A stretch of DNA of 64,000 bases from Pseudomonas berkeleyensis (GTDB lineage: Bacteria > Pseudomonadota > Gammaproteobacteria > Pseudomonadales > Pseudomonadaceae): assembly GCF_014109765.1 (NCBI RefSeq), contig NZ_CP059139.1:4728501-4792500 (forward strand), written 5' to 3'. The position numbers and the translations under genes were made by a program. Shown here one piece after another: positions 16,473 through 31,091 of the stretch; the stretch's first letter is position 1, and every line of letters starts with the position of its first letter. The notes under the pieces were generated by a model, which saw only the letters and a list, made by a program, of their open reading frames with translations, had not been told where the DNA came from and searched no databases.

Positions 16473-17078
16473 ATGAAGCTGTATTACAAAGCCGGCGCCT
16501 GTTCGCTCTCGCCTCATATCGCTCTGCTAGAGGCAGGCCTGACCTTCGAACTGGAAGCGGTCGACCTCAAGACCAAAATCACCGAATCGGGTGCCGACTT
16601 CACTGCGATCAACAGCAAGGGCTATGTGCCCGCCCTGGTACTGGACAATGGCAAGGTGCTGACCGAGGGCGCCGCCATCGTCCAGTACATCGCCGACCTC
16701 AAACCCGAGAGCGGCCTGGCGCCAGCCAATGGCAGCGAGGCGCGCTATGAGCTGCAAAGCTGGTTGAGCTTCATTTCCACCGAGTTGCACAAACCCTTCG
16801 GCAGCCTGTTCAACCCAGCCCAGAGCGCGGACTGGAAGGCCGCCGCTCAGGCCCTGCTGAGCAAACGCCTGGATTGGTTGGCCACGCAACTGGGCGAGCG
16901 GGAGTTCCTGCTCGGCGACCGTTTCACCGTTACCGATGGCTATCTGTTCACCGTACTGGGCTGGGCCAATCTCGTCGGTTTCTCGCTGGATGCCTGGCCA
17001 AACTTGCAGGCTTACCGCACCCGCATCGGCGCCCGCCCCAAGGTGATCGAAGCACTCAAGGCCGAAGGTCTGATCTGA
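16473..17078 (+). CDS. gstA: Beta-class glutathione S-transferase
   Basis: A 201-residue cytosolic enzyme conjugating glutathione to electrophiles. The N-terminal thioredoxin-like domain begins MKLYYKAGACSLSPHIAL with Cys10, the mixed-disulfide residue of bacterial beta-class GSTs; VPALVLDNGKVLTEGAAIVQYI is the glutathione-binding loop. The helical C-terminal domain spans about 85-201. It is divergent from the HxlR gene and followed by a strong terminator, so it is probably monocistronic. Confidence 0.93.
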   Translation: MKLYYKAGACSLSPHIALLEAGLTFELEAVDLKTKITESGADFTAINSKGYVPALVLDNGKVLTEGAAIVQYIADLKPESGLAPANGSEARYELQSWLSFISTELHKPFGSLFNPAQSADWKAAAQALLSKRLDWLATQLGEREFLLGDRFTVTDGYLFTVLGWANLVGFSLDAWPNLQAYRTRIGARPKVIEALKAEGLI

Positions 17079-17087
17079 GGCACAAAG

Positions 17088-17116
17088 AAAAACCCCGAGC
17101 ATAGCTCGGGGTTTTC
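17088..17116. terminator. Bidirectional terminator between gstA and ssb
   Basis: AAAACCCCGAGC (17089-17100) and GCTCGGGGTTTT (17104-17115) form a 12-bp stem with T tracts on both strands. It ends the plus-strand GST gene and the minus-strand yajR-ssb unit. Confidence 0.94.
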
Positions 17117-17138
17117 GTCTCAGCGCGACACTACGTTC

Positions 17139-17630
17139 TCAGAACGGAATATCGTCGTCGAAGCTGTCGTAGTCAGGCGCTGGCTGGGCCTGCTGCGGAG
17201 CCGGGCGCTCCTGACGCGGAGCCTGTTGCGGCTCGCGTTGCGGGGCCGGGCGCGATTGACGCGGAGCACCGCCCTCATCGCCACTCGGACGACCGCCGAG
17301 CAACTGCATGGTGCCCTGCATGTCGACGATGATCTCGGTGGTGTAACGCTTGATGCCGTCTTTTTCCCACTCACGGGTCTGCAGCTTGCCTTCGATGTAC
17401 ACCTGCGAACCCTTGCGCAGGTACTCGCCAGCGATCTCGGCAACCTTGCCGAACAGGGCGACACGGTGCCATTCGGTCTTCTCGACCTTCTGCCCGGTCT
17501 GCTTGTCGGTCCACTGCTCGCTGGTGGCCAGGCTCAGGTTGGTCACTGCGTTGCCGCTGGGCAGGTAGCGTGTTTCCGGATCCTGACCACAGGTACCGAC
17601 CAGAATGACTTTGTTAACCCCACGGGCCAT
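17139..17630 (-). CDS. ssb: Single-stranded DNA-binding protein
   Basis: A 163-residue SSB that coats single-stranded DNA in replication, repair and recombination. OB fold about 1-110 ([19 protein letters not shown], then [19 protein letters not shown]), a flexible linker rich in R, P and Q (about 118-152), and the acidic partner-binding tail DDDIPF. Cotranscribed with the MFS gene, 18 bases upstream. Confidence 0.97.
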   Translation of the reverse strand: MARGVNKVILVGTCGQDPETRYLPSGNAVTNLSLATSEQWTDKQTGQKVEKTEWHRVALFGKVAEIAGEYLRKGSQVYIEGKLQTREWEKDGIKRYTTEIIVDMQGTMQLLGGRPSGDEGGAPRQSRPAPQREPQQAPRQERPAPQQAQPAPDYDSFDDDIPF

Positions 17631-17648
17631 AACGTTCTCCTAGGCTCC

Positions 17649-19034
17649 TCACGTCGCCGGCGCCGATGCGATCAGGCGCTCCACTGACGTGCGGTCCACT
17701 TGTTGGGTGTCCACTTTGATATAGATGGCCGCTTCATCGACCACCACCACGGCATCCGCCACTCCCGGCGTAGCCTTGAGGCGTTCGACCAGTCCGACCT
17801 CGGCCAGTGCCGCAGCGTCGAGCGGCAGGCGCAAACTGGTCACATACGGCGGTTCGCGCATAGTAACAGCAATGACCAGCCAAATTGCACAGAGCACGGC
17901 GCAGCCGATGAACACCCCGATCAGACCGGTGTGCTGATACAGCCAGCCGCCCAGAATGCCGCCCAGTGCAGCGCCGAGGAACTGACTGGTGGAATACACG
18001 CCCATCGCCGTGCCCTTGCCGCCAGCCGGGGCGACCTTGCTGACCAGCGACGGTAGCGACGCCTCCAGCAGATTGAAGGCGGTGAAAAACACCACGATAC
18101 CGACCACCAGAGCACGCAGGCCACTACCCAGCAACGCGAAATACAGCTCGCAAACCAGCAGCACCGCCACCGCGCCGAGCAGCACACGCTTCATCTGGCG
18201 CTTTTTCTCGCCGTAGATGATGAACGGCACCATGCCGAAGAAACCGATCAACAAGGCGGTGAGATAGACCCACCAGTGCTCCTCCTTGGCCAGACCACCC
18301 TGCTCCACCAGTGCCAGCGGCAACGCGACGAAACTGGCCATGAGCACCGCATGCAGCGCCAGGATGGCGAAGTCCAACCGCAGCAGGTCGGCATTCCTCA
18401 GGGTCGGCCACAGCGCCTGCGCCGCCACGCCCGACTCGCGGTGCTGCAACGGGCCGGCATTTTTCGGCACCACGCCTGCGACGATGAGAATCCCCAACAG
18501 CGCCATCGCCGCCGTCGCCCAGAACAACCCGGACAGGCCGAAGGCACGAGTCAGGAGCGGGCCGACGACCATGGCCACGGCGAACGACAGGCCGATGCTC
18601 ATGCCGATCATGGCCATGGCTTTGGTGCGATGCTGTTCGCGGGTCAGATCCGACAGCAGCGCCATCACCGCAGCGGAAATCGCGCCAGCGCCCTGCAACA
18701 CGCGTCCGGCGATCACCCCCCAGATCGAGTCGGCATTGGCAGCCAGCACGCTGCCGGCCGAGAAGACCAACAGGCCGACATAGATCACCGGCCGTCGGCC
18801 AATACGATCGCTGAGTATGCCGAAGGGAATCTGCAGCACCGCCTGAGTCAAACCATAGGCACCGATGGCCAGACCGATCAACGCCGGGGTACTTCCAGCC
18901 AGATCCATGCCGTAGGTGGCCAGCACTGGCAGCACCATGAACATGCCGAGCATGCGGAATGCGAACACCAAGGCAAGCCCGCCAGCCGCGCGTGCTTCGC
19001 CGCCACTCATGCGTTCACTGTGTGGATCGTGCAT
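17649..19034 (-). CDS. yajR: MFS transporter with C-terminal YAM domain (YajR-like)
   Basis: A 461-residue major-facilitator protein with 12 predicted helices. The motif-A loop SDRIGRRPVI follows helix 2, and FAFRMLGMFMVLPVL is helix 1. After the last helix (about residue 390) a soluble ferredoxin-like domain (about 397-461: VTSLRLPLDAAALAEVGL, then ADAVVVVDEAAIYIKVDTQQ) matches the YAM domain of E. coli YajR. The substrate is unknown. It sits between ssb and divergent uvrA, as I recall for P. aeruginosa. Confidence 0.9.
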   Translation of the reverse strand: MHDPHSERMSGGEARAAGGLALVFAFRMLGMFMVLPVLATYGMDLAGSTPALIGLAIGAYGLTQAVLQIPFGILSDRIGRRPVIYVGLLVFSAGSVLAANADSIWGVIAGRVLQGAGAISAAVMALLSDLTREQHRTKAMAMIGMSIGLSFAVAMVVGPLLTRAFGLSGLFWATAAMALLGILIVAGVVPKNAGPLQHRESGVAAQALWPTLRNADLLRLDFAILALHAVLMASFVALPLALVEQGGLAKEEHWWVYLTALLIGFFGMVPFIIYGEKKRQMKRVLLGAVAVLLVCELYFALLGSGLRALVVGIVVFFTAFNLLEASLPSLVSKVAPAGGKGTAMGVYSTSQFLGAALGGILGGWLYQHTGLIGVFIGCAVLCAIWLVIAVTMREPPYVTSLRLPLDAAALAEVGLVERLKATPGVADAVVVVDEAAIYIKVDTQQVDRTSVERLIASAPAT

Positions 19035-19103
19035 GGAACAAATCCCGTGGAAAATCAGCCGGCGATTCTAGCAGCCGGCGCGCCTGCGGCACAGGCACAC
19101 ACT

Positions 19104-19133
19104 TTGCCGCAGGGTGCCCCCTGGCCCTATACT
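19104..19133 (+). promoter_or_regulatory. Candidate sigma-70 promoter of uvrA
   Basis: TTGCCG (19104-19109) and TATACT (19128-19133) with an 18-base spacer, about 95 bases before the uvrA start. I could not find a LexA box (CTG-N10-CAG) in this spacer. Confidence 0.45.
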
Positions 19134-19226
19134 CGACCGTTTTCCGCCCGCCCGGCGAGCCCCGTTGCAGGCCGCTTGCATTCAATGCGGCCCTGGCGAC
19201 GCAGACAGCTTTCAGAGGTTCCCTAA

Positions 19227-22061
<2,835 letters not shown>

Positions 22062-22063
22062 AA

Positions 22064-22094
22064 CGAAAGAGCCCCGTATCAGAGGGGCTCTTTC
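22064..22094 (+). terminator. Terminator of uvrA
   Basis: GAAAGAGCCCC (22065-22075) pairs with GGGGCTCTTTC (22084-22094), loop GTATCAGA, starting four bases after the uvrA stop. Usable also by the minus-strand ferritin gene. Confidence 0.92.
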
Positions 22095-22108
22095 ATGATG
22101 GACGACTC

Positions 22109-22130
22109 GTAGGGTCGCGCCATGCGCACC
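22109..22130. repeat. GTAGGGTGCGCC-type repeat, single copy
   Basis: GTAGGGTCGCGCCATGCGCA followed by CC differs slightly from the other units of the dispersed family. It lies between the uvrA terminator and the ferritin stop codon. Confidence 0.7.
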
Positions 22131-22135
22131 AAACA

Positions 22136-22600
22136 TCACATCTGGCTTTGCAGGTACTTCTCCAAACCCAGCTTGTCGATCAGCTGCAGCTGGATCTCCA
22201 GCCAGTAGGCATGGTCTTCCTCGGTGTCCTTGAGCTGCAGCAAGAGGATGTCGCGGGTCTGGTAATCCTGATGCTTCTCGCACAGTTCTATACCCTTGCT
22301 CAGGGCAGCGCGCACTTCGTATTCCAGGGCCAGATCCAGTTTCAACGCTTCGGGCACGCTCTGACCGAAGGAGAAAGGATTCGGCGCCATGTCCGGTACG
22401 CCTTCGAGGAAGATGATCCGCTTGAGCAACGCGTCGGCGTGCTGGGTTTCCTCTTCCATCTCGTGGTTGATGCGCTCGTAGAGTTTGCTGAAGCCCCAAT
22501 CCTCGTACAACCGCGAATGAATGAAGTACTGGTCACGAGCGGCCAGCTCTCCCTTGAGCAGATGCTTGAGATAGTCGATGACTTCGGTATGGCCTTTCAT
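22136..22600 (-). CDS. ftnA: Bacterial non-haem ferritin FtnA (formerly bacterioferritin BfrA)
   Basis: Iron-storage subunit of 154 residues, beginning [20 protein letters not shown]. Ferroxidase ligands are visible: E18, E51 and H54 in EEETQH, and the C-terminal EEDHAYW. Residue 52, the methionine haem ligand of classical bacterioferritins, is threonine here, so the cage is expected not to bind haem through the usual site, as for P. aeruginosa FtnA. An in-frame start 12 codons upstream is less likely than this ATG. It lies beside katG, linking iron storage to peroxide defence. Confidence 0.92.
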   Translation of the reverse strand: MKGHTEVIDYLKHLLKGELAARDQYFIHSRLYEDWGFSKLYERINHEMEEETQHADALLKRIIFLEGVPDMAPNPFSFGQSVPEALKLDLALEYEVRAALSKGIELCEKHQDYQTRDILLLQLKDTEEDHAYWLEIQLQLIDKLGLEKYLQSQM

Positions 22601-22665
22601 GCCGTATTCCTTGTTGCATGCCTGAACAGAGTGCAATGCTCCGCTTGGCAGGGGCTTCGGTCAAG

Positions 22666-22697
22666 CAAAAGCACAACGCCTCCACGAGGGAGGCGTT
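22666..22697 (-). terminator. Terminator of katG
   Basis: On the minus strand AACGCCTCC pairs with GGAGGCGTT (complement 22675-22683 and 22689-22697), followed by GTGCTTTTG, a short U-rich tail. It lies 37 bases after the katG stop. Confidence 0.75.
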
Positions 22698-22733
22698 GCG
22701 GTTTACTGACGCAGCAAGCTGCTATTTAGCGAT

Positions 22734-24944
<2,211 letters not shown>

Positions 24945-25088
24945 CTAGACCCGCTTCGTCAGGCGAACCAATTCATGAAGCGTAACGGCGCGATAGTTAT
25001 TTTCTTTCATGCTCCAAACACCCTGCGCACGCCCCACAAACCGCCAGCAGCGCCCTGTACGTACGCCCAACGTAATAATTTCAGGCAA

Positions 25089-25119
25089 CAAAAAACCGGG
25101 CACTAGGCCCGGTTTTTTG
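25089..25119 (-). terminator. Terminator of the alpha (rpsM-rplQ) operon
   Basis: AAAAAACCGGGC and GCCCGGTTTTTT form a long stem around CTAG, with uridine runs in both directions, 14 bases after the rplQ stop codon. The rest of the spacer 24885-25088 is AT-richer near 25000 and holds no gene I can see. Confidence 0.94.
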
Positions 25120-25132
25120 TACAACCAGCAAC

Positions 25133-25519
25133 TTACTCGGCAGCTTCTACCGAACCGCCGACCGGACGGTCGACCAGTTCAACGTAAGCCATCGGAGCGT
25201 TGTCGCCAGCGCGGAAACCGCACTTGAGGATGCGCAGGTAGCCGCCGTTACGGGTGGCGTAGCGCTTGCCCAGATCGTTGAACAGTTTGCCAACGATGGC
25301 TTTCGAACGAGTACGGTCGAAGGCCAGACGACGGTTGGCAACGCTGTCTTCCTTGGCCAGGGTGATCAGCGGCTCGGCAACGCGACGCAGTTCCTTGGCT
25401 TTCGGCAGGGTAGTTTTGATCAGCTCGTGCTCGAACAGCGAGACCGCCATGTTCTGGAACATGGCCTTGCGGTGAGCGCTGGTGCGGCTGAGGTGACGGC
25501 CACTTTTACGATGACGCAT
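25133..25519 (-). CDS. rplQ: 50S ribosomal protein L17
   Basis: A 128-residue L17, beginning [20 protein letters not shown], the universal opening of the family. It sits at the end of the peptide exit tunnel. Last gene of the alpha operon, 44 bases after rpoA, followed by a strong terminator. Confidence 0.98.
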
Positions 25520-25563
25520 GGTTCAATTCCTTACCAAACTTGTTCGTTCGGTGATGATGACGA

Positions 25564-26565
25564 TCAGGCAGTAGCCTTATCGTCTTTCTTCAGACTTGCC
25601 GGCGGCCAGTTGTCGAGGCGCATACCGAGGGACAGACCGCGAGAAGCCAGAACATCCTTGATTTCGGTCAGGGATTTCTTGCCCAGGTTCGGGGTTTTGA
25701 GCAGCTCTACTTCGGTGCGCTGAATCAGATCGCCGATGTAGTAGATGTTCTCTGCCTTCAGGCAGTTGGCCGAACGTACGGTCAGTTCCAGGTCATCAAC
25801 AGGACGCAGCAGGATCGGATCGATCTCGTCTTCCTGCTCGATCACCACAGGCTCGCTGTCACCTTTGAGGTCGACGAACGCGGCCAGCTGCTGTTGCAGG
25901 ATGGTCGCGGCACGACGAATGGCCTCTTCAGGATCCAGGGTACCGTTGGTTTCCAGATCGATAACCAGCTTGTCCAGGTTGGTGCGCTGCTCGACACGGG
26001 CGTTTTCCACCACGTAAGCAACCCGACGCACAGGGCTGAACGAAGCATCCAGCTGCAAGCGACCAATGCTGCGGCTTTCATCTTCGTCGCTCTGGCGAGC
26101 GTCGGCCGGCTCGTAACCACGACCACGAGCTACGACGAGCTTCATGTTCAGGGCGCCGTTAGCGGCCAGGTTGGCAATGACGTGGTCGCCATTGACGATT
26201 TCGACATCGTGATCCAGCTGAATATCGGCAGCGGTAACAACGCCCGGGCCCTTCTTGGACAGAGTCAGGGTCACTTCGTCACGGCCGTGCAGTTTGATAG
26301 CCAGACCTTTCAGGTTGAGCAGGATCTCGATGACATCTTCCTGCACACCTTCGATCGCGGAGTACTCGTGGAGTACGCCGTCGATCTCGGCCTCGACTAC
26401 TGCACAGCCAGGCATGGAGGACAACAGGATGCGACGCAGCGCGTTGCCCAGGGTATGGCCGAAACCACGCTCGAGAGGCTCGAGGGTGATCTTGGCGCGG
26501 GTCGAACTGACCTCCTGCACATCGATGTGACGGGGGGTCAGGAACTCATTTACCGAAATCTGCAT
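25564..26565 (-). CDS. rpoA: RNA polymerase subunit alpha
   Basis: A 333-residue alpha subunit. The N-terminal domain (about 1-235) directs dimerisation and beta/beta-prime assembly ([17 protein letters not shown]). After a short linker the C-terminal domain (about 250-325; [20 protein letters not shown], then [14 protein letters not shown]) binds UP elements and activators. It lies between rpsD and rplQ, the usual alpha-operon order. Confidence 0.99.
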   Translation of the reverse strand: MQISVNEFLTPRHIDVQEVSSTRAKITLEPLERGFGHTLGNALRRILLSSMPGCAVVEAEIDGVLHEYSAIEGVQEDVIEILLNLKGLAIKLHGRDEVTLTLSKKGPGVVTAADIQLDHDVEIVNGDHVIANLAANGALNMKLVVARGRGYEPADARQSDEDESRSIGRLQLDASFSPVRRVAYVVENARVEQRTNLDKLVIDLETNGTLDPEEAIRRAATILQQQLAAFVDLKGDSEPVVIEQEDEIDPILLRPVDDLELTVRSANCLKAENIYYIGDLIQRTEVELLKTPNLGKKSLTEIKDVLASRGLSLGMRLDNWPPASLKKDDKATA

Positions 26566-26587
26566 GGATGCACCTATTTTCTAGCCC

Positions 26588-27208
26588 TTACTTGGAGTAG
26601 AGCTCGACAATCAGGCTCTCGTTGATGTCAGCGGACAGATCGCCACGAGCCGGTACGTTCTTGAACACACCAGACTTCTTCTCGGCGTCTACTTCTACCC
26701 ACTCAACACGGCCACGCTGGGCGCAGAGCTCGAGAGCCTGAGCGATTCGCAGCTGATTGCGCGATTTCTCGCGAACAGCAACGACGTCGCCAGCCTTAAC
26801 TTGGTAGGACGGTACGTTTACGGTCTGACCGTTGACGCTGATCGCTTTGTGCGAAACCAGCTGACGGGACTCGGCACGAGTAGCGCCAAAACCCATACGG
26901 TAAACCACGTTGTCCAGACGGCACTCCAGCAGTTGCAGCAGATTTTCGCCGGTGGCGCCTTTCTGGCTGGCAGCTTGCTTGTAGTAACCGCTGAATTGAC
27001 GCTCCAGTACGCCGTAGATACGACGAACTTTTTGCTTCTCACGCAGCTGGGTGCCGTAGTCGGACTGACGGCCACGGCGCTGGCCGTGGATACCCGGGGC
27101 TGCTTCGATGTTGCACTTAGATTCAAGCGCGCGAACACCACTCTTCAGAAAGAGATCGGTGCCTTCACGACGAGACAGTTTGCACTTGGGACCAATGTAA
27201 CGAGCCAT
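26588..27208 (-). CDS. rpsD: 30S ribosomal protein S4
   Basis: A 206-residue S4: [20 protein letters not shown], then the S4 RNA-binding domain near 95-160 ([20 protein letters not shown]). It is a primary 16S rRNA binder and, in E. coli, the translational repressor of the alpha operon. The N-terminus has a single cysteine, so it is the zinc-free type. Confidence 0.98.
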   Translation of the reverse strand: MARYIGPKCKLSRREGTDLFLKSGVRALESKCNIEAAPGIHGQRRGRQSDYGTQLREKQKVRRIYGVLERQFSGYYKQAASQKGATGENLLQLLECRLDNVVYRMGFGATRAESRQLVSHKAISVNGQTVNVPSYQVKAGDVVAVREKSRNQLRIAQALELCAQRGRVEWVEVDAEKKSGVFKNVPARGDLSADINESLIVELYSK

Positions 27209-27225
27209 TTCTCACTGTCTCCTGA

Positions 27226-27615
27226 TTACACGCGACGCTTCTTCGGCGGACGGCACCCGTTGTGCGGGATTGGCGTCACGTCGGTGATGCTGGCGATTTT
27301 GTAGCCGCAGGCGTTCAGAGCACGCACGGCGGATTCGCGACCTGGGCCTGGACCTTTGACGTTAACGTCGAGGTTCTTCAGACCGTATTCCAGTGCAGCC
27401 TGACCAGCGCGCTCGGCGGCGATCTGAGCAGCGAACGGAGTGGACTTACGCGAACCGCGGAAGCCCGAACCACCGGAAGTAGCCCAGGACAGGGCGTTAC
27501 CCTGACGGTCAGTGATGGTCACGATAGTGTTGTTGAAAGACGCGTGGATGTGGGCGATGCCGTCCACCACTGTCTTTTTGACTTTTTTACGAGTACGAGC
27601 AGCAGGTTTTGCCAT
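27226..27615 (-). CDS. rpsK: 30S ribosomal protein S11
   Basis: A 129-residue S11 of the platform. [20 protein letters not shown] and the C-terminal [18 protein letters not shown] are diagnostic. Second gene of the alpha operon; 17 bases separate it from rpsD. Confidence 0.98.
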   Translation of the reverse strand: MAKPAARTRKKVKKTVVDGIAHIHASFNNTIVTITDRQGNALSWATSGGSGFRGSRKSTPFAAQIAAERAGQAALEYGLKNLDVNVKGPGPGRESAVRALNACGYKIASITDVTPIPHNGCRPPKKRRV

Positions 27616-27645
27616 GACTAAATTCCTGTCGATTCGCGAATGCGA

Positions 27646-28002
27646 TTACTTGCGGATCGGCTTACGCGGGCCCTTACGGGTGCGAGCGTTGGTCTTGGTA
27701 CGCTGACCGCGAACCGGCAGACCTTTACGATGACGCAGGCCGCGGTAGCAACCCAGATCCATCAAGCGTTTGATCTTCATATTCACTTCACGACGCAGGT
27801 CGCCTTCGGTATTCACCTTGGCTACTTCGCCACGCAGTTGCTCGATCTGCTCGTCAGTCAGATCCTTGATTTTTGCTGCCGGGTTTACACCGGTAGCGGC
27901 ACAGATTTTCTGTGCGGTAGTGCGACCAACACCGAAGATGTAGGTCAGCGAGATAACAGTGTGCTTGTTATCCGGAATGTTAACGCCTGCAATACGGGCC
28001 AT
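27646..28002 (-). CDS. rpsM: 30S ribosomal protein S13
   Basis: A 118-residue S13 of the head, contacting P-site tRNA with its C-terminal tail. Starts [20 protein letters not shown] and ends [20 protein letters not shown]. First gene of the alpha operon; in enterobacteria its leader is the S4 repression target. Confidence 0.98.
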   Translation of the reverse strand: MARIAGVNIPDNKHTVISLTYIFGVGRTTAQKICAATGVNPAAKIKDLTDEQIEQLRGEVAKVNTEGDLRREVNMKIKRLMDLGCYRGLRHRKGLPVRGQRTKTNARTRKGPRKPIRK

Positions 28003-28061
28003 TCAGTGGAACTCCAATTGACAGCTACCTACGCCCCGGAAGCCAAGAAATAGGGCGCGAG

Positions 28062-28090
28062 ATATTAACGCTGTAAAAACAAATAATCAA
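28062..28090 (-). promoter_or_regulatory. Candidate promoter of the alpha operon
   Basis: On the minus strand, TTGATT (complement 28085-28090), a 17-base spacer, and TAATAT (complement 28062-28067), followed by CTCGCGCCC, a GC-rich discriminator typical of stringently controlled promoters. The predicted transcript has a leader of about 55 bases before rpsM. Confidence 0.6.
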
Positions 28091-28114
28091 CCCGACAGCG
28101 CACTAGCTGCCGGG
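28085..28114 (-). terminator. Terminator at the end of the spc operon
   Basis: Minus-strand CCCGGCAGC and GCTGTCGGG pair (complement 28091-28114), followed by TTGATTATTTGTTTTT. It lies 22 bases after rpmJ and overlaps the alpha-operon -35 region, so it separates the spc and alpha transcripts at least in part. Confidence 0.75.
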
Positions 28115-28135
28115 CTTATCACGCGTGGTTCACAC

Positions 28136-28252
28136 TCAGCCTTGGCGCTGTTTGTGACGCGGCTCTGCGCTGCAGATCACCCGCACGACACCTTCGCGAC
28201 GGATAATTTTGCAGTTACGGCACAGCTTTTTCACCGATGCACGAACTTTCAT
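28136..28252 (-). CDS. rpmJ: 50S ribosomal protein L36
   Basis: A 38-residue L36 translated by hand from the ATG at 28252. It has the zinc-ribbon form: C11, C14, C27 and H32 in the pattern CRNC ... C ... H, beginning [15 protein letters not shown]. Last gene of the spc operon, 28 bases after secY. Too short for routine gene finders, but start, length and position are unambiguous. Confidence 0.97.
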
Positions 28253-28280
28253 TACCAACTCCTCGAACCTTACGGGTGGA

Positions 28281-29609
28281 TCAGCGGAGCATGCCGCTGC
28301 CATAGCCCTTCAGGTTGGCTTTCTTCATCAGGGAATCGTACTGGTGAGACACGAGGTGCGATTGCACTTGGGACATGAAGTCCATGACAACCACGACCAC
28401 GATCAGCAACGAGGTCCCGCCAAGGTAGAACGGAACGTTGGCCGCGACCACCAGGAACTGGGGAAGCAGGCACACGGCCGTCATGTACAGAGCACCGAAC
28501 ATGGTCAAACGGGTCAGAACGCCATCGATATAGCGCGCCGACTGCTCGCCCGGACGGATACCCGGAATAAAGGCACCGGACTTCTTCAGGTTTTCCGCTA
28601 CGTCTTTCGGGTTGAACATCAACGCTGTGTAGAAGAAGCAGAAGAAAATGATCCCTGCACTAAACAGCAGAATATTCAACGGCTGACCAGGAGCGATCGC
28701 CTGCGAAATGTCCTGCAGCCAGCCCAGACCTTCGGACTGACCGAACCAGGCACCCAGCGAAGCCGGGAACAACAGCAGACTGCTGGCGAAAATGGCCGGG
28801 ATTACGCCCGCCATGTTCACCTTCAGCGGCAGGTGGCTGGTCTGCGCAGCGAAGACCTTACGGCCCTGCTGACGCTTGGCGTAGTGCACCGCAATGCGGC
28901 GCTGACCACGCTCGATGAACACCACGAAAGCGATGATCGCTACTGCCAGCAGGCCGATGGCGATCAGAGCGAAGATGTTGATATCGCCCTGACGAGCAGA
29001 CTCGAAAGACTGCCCGATTGCCGACGGCAGACCGGCGACGATGCCCGCGAAAATCAGCATCGAGATACCGTTGCCGACACCACGCTCGGTGATCTGCTCG
29101 CCCAGCCACATCATGAACATCGCGCCTGCCACAAAAGTGGTAACCGCTACGAAGTGGAAGCCGAAATCGCCCGAGAACGCCACACCCTGACTCGCCAGAC
29201 CAGCGGACATGCCGATAGCCTGAACGAAAGCCAGGATGAGAGTGCCGTAGCGGGTGTATTGGCTGATCTTGCGACGACCAGCCTCACCTTCCTTCTTCAA
29301 CTGCTCCAGCTGCGGGCTGACGGCGGTCATCAGCTGCATGATGATCGATGCCGAGATGTACGGCATGATCCCCAGTGCAAAGATGCTCATCCGCTCCAGC
29401 GCGCCGCCGGAAAACATGTTGAACAAGCTAAGAATGGTCCCCTCATTCTGCCGGAACAGATCCGCCAGTCGGTCTGGGTTGATGCCAGGAACCGGGATGT
29501 GCGCACCTATCCGGTAGACGATGATCGCCAGGAACAGGAAACGCAGACGAGCCCAGAGTTCGGACAACCCGCCACCTGCCAGCGCTGAGAGAGCACCTTG
29601 CTTAGCCAT
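28281..29609 (-). CDS. secY: Preprotein translocase subunit SecY
   Basis: A 442-residue inner-membrane channel with ten helices; first helix [19 protein letters not shown], plug-region [20 protein letters not shown], and the cytoplasmic C5/C6 loops ([20 protein letters not shown] near the end). It forms the Sec pore with SecE (encoded at 55113) and SecG. Its ATG is directly adjacent to the rplO stop codon. It is essential, and here it depends on expression of the distal spc operon. Confidence 0.98.
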
Positions 29610-30041
29610 TTAGTCCTCGAACTTACCGCCAGCTGCTTCGATAGCCGCACGCGCACCTTTGGTGACGGCGATACCTTTCAGGGTGACCGCACGGGTGACC
29701 TCACCGGACAGCATGACTTTTACGCGCTGTACGTGTTGGCCAACCAGATTGGCATCCTTCAGAGACTGCAGAGTGACAACGCCTTCAACCTTGTTCAGCT
29801 CGGAGGTGCGAATTTCCGCACGATCCATCGCCTTCAGGGAAACGAAGCCAAACTTCGGCAGACGGCGGTGCAGCGGCTGCTGACCACCCTCGAAGCCCGG
29901 AGCAATGGAGCCACCGGAGCGGGAGGTCTGACCTTTGTGGCCACGGCCACCAGTCTTACCCAGACCGCTACCGATGCCACGGCCCGGACGGTGCTTCTCG
30001 CGACGGGCACCCGGCGCGGAACGCAGATCGTTCAGTTGCAT
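29610..30041 (-). CDS. rplO: 50S ribosomal protein L15
   Basis: A 143-residue L15: [20 protein letters not shown], then [17 protein letters not shown], the glycine/arginine-rich extension that threads into 23S rRNA. A longer frame upstream overlaps rpmD and is not used. Between rpmD (2-base gap) and secY. Confidence 0.98.
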   Translation of the reverse strand: MQLNDLRSAPGARREKHRPGRGIGSGLGKTGGRGHKGQTSRSGGSIAPGFEGGQQPLHRRLPKFGFVSLKAMDRAEIRTSELNKVEGVVTLQSLKDANLVGQHVQRVKVMLSGEVTRAVTLKGIAVTKGARAAIEAAGGKFED

Positions 30042-30043
30042 GA

Positions 30044-30223
30044 TTAACCCTCCACCTTCAGCAGGTAGTAAGCCTTGTTGATCATGCCGCGGTTTTCCGG
30101 AGTATCCAGAACCTCTACGGTGTGACCGATGCGACGCAGGCCCAGGCCCTTGACGCAAGCTTTGTGATTGGCCAGGCGGCCATTGGTGCTCTTGATCAGA
30201 GTCACTTTGACGGTGTTAGCCAT
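30044..30223 (-). CDS. rpmD: 50S ribosomal protein L30
   Basis: A 59-residue L30, [20 protein letters not shown] to YYLLKVEG. The ATG at 30223 fits the family; upstream in-frame sequence belongs to rpsE. Part of the spc operon. Confidence 0.97.
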   Translation of the reverse strand: MANTVKVTLIKSTNGRLANHKACVKGLGLRRIGHTVEVLDTPENRGMINKAYYLLKVEG

Positions 30224-30225
30224 GG

Positions 30226-30726
30226 TTAGAGAATCTCCTCGACGCTCTTGCCACGCTTGGCCGCAACGGATTCTGGAGACTGCATGGTCTTCAGACCCTT
30301 GAAGGTGGCATGAACCACGTTCACCGGGTTGGTCGAGCCGTAGCACTTGGCCAGAACGTTCTGTACACCAGCCACTTCCAGAACGGCACGCATGGCGCCG
30401 CCGGCGATGATACCGGTACCTTCCGAAGCCGGCTGCATGTACACCTTGGAGGCGCCATGAGCGGACTTGATCGGGTATTGCAGAGTGGTGCCGTTCAGAT
30501 CCACCTGGATCATGTTGCGACGAGCAGCTTCCATCGCTTTCTGGATGGCAGCAGGCACTTCACGGGACTTGCCGCGGCCGAAGCCGACACGACCCTTACC
30601 ATCGCCAACTACGGTCAGCGCGGTGAAGGTGAAGATACGGCCACCCTTTACGGTCTTGGCAACGCGGTTAACCTGAACCAGCTTCTCGATGTAGCCTTCG
30701 TCGCGCTTTTGGTCGTTATTTGCCAT
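30226..30726 (-). CDS. rpsE: 30S ribosomal protein S5
   Basis: A 166-residue S5. The double-stranded RNA-binding part has [20 protein letters not shown] and [17 protein letters not shown]; the C-terminal domain ends [19 protein letters not shown]. It shapes the mRNA entry site and decoding accuracy. Two bases separate it from rpmD. Confidence 0.98.
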   Translation of the reverse strand: MANNDQKRDEGYIEKLVQVNRVAKTVKGGRIFTFTALTVVGDGKGRVGFGRGKSREVPAAIQKAMEAARRNMIQVDLNGTTLQYPIKSAHGASKVYMQPASEGTGIIAGGAMRAVLEVAGVQNVLAKCYGSTNPVNVVHATFKGLKTMQSPESVAAKRGKSVEEIL

Positions 30727-30729
30727 AAC

Positions 30730-31080
30730 TTAGAACTCCAGCCCGCCTTCACGAGCAGCATCAGCCAGCGCCTTGACGCGGCCGTGGTACTTGAAGCCAG
30801 AACGGTCGAATGCCACCTGGGTCACACCAGCGGCTTTCGCACGCTCAGCAACCAGCGCACCAACTTTCTTGGCCGCGTCGACGTTGCCGGTGGCGCCATC
30901 ACGCAGTGCTTTGTCCAAGGTAGAGGCGCTGGCCAGAACCTTGCTGCCGTCGGCCGAGATGACCTGGGCATAGATGTGCTGCGAAGAGCGATACACGCAC
31001 AGACGCACGGCTTCGAGCTCGTGCATTTTCAGGCGTGCTTTGCGAGCGCGACGCAGACGAGTAACTTTTTTGTCGGTCAT
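30730..31080 (-). CDS. rplR: 50S ribosomal protein L18
   Basis: A 116-residue L18 that binds 5S rRNA. Starts [20 protein letters not shown] and ends [21 protein letters not shown] in outline. Three bases before rpsE. Confidence 0.98.
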   Translation of the reverse strand: MTDKKVTRLRRARKARLKMHELEAVRLCVYRSSQHIYAQVISADGSKVLASASTLDKALRDGATGNVDAAKKVGALVAERAKAAGVTQVAFDRSGFKYHGRVKALADAAREGGLEF

Positions 31081-31091
31081 TTCTCAGCCCC

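Noticed and set aside
19035..19226. Search for a LexA box between yajR and uvrA
   Set aside because: No CTG-N10-CAG palindrome of adequate quality was seen, although uvrA is SOS-controlled in E. coli.
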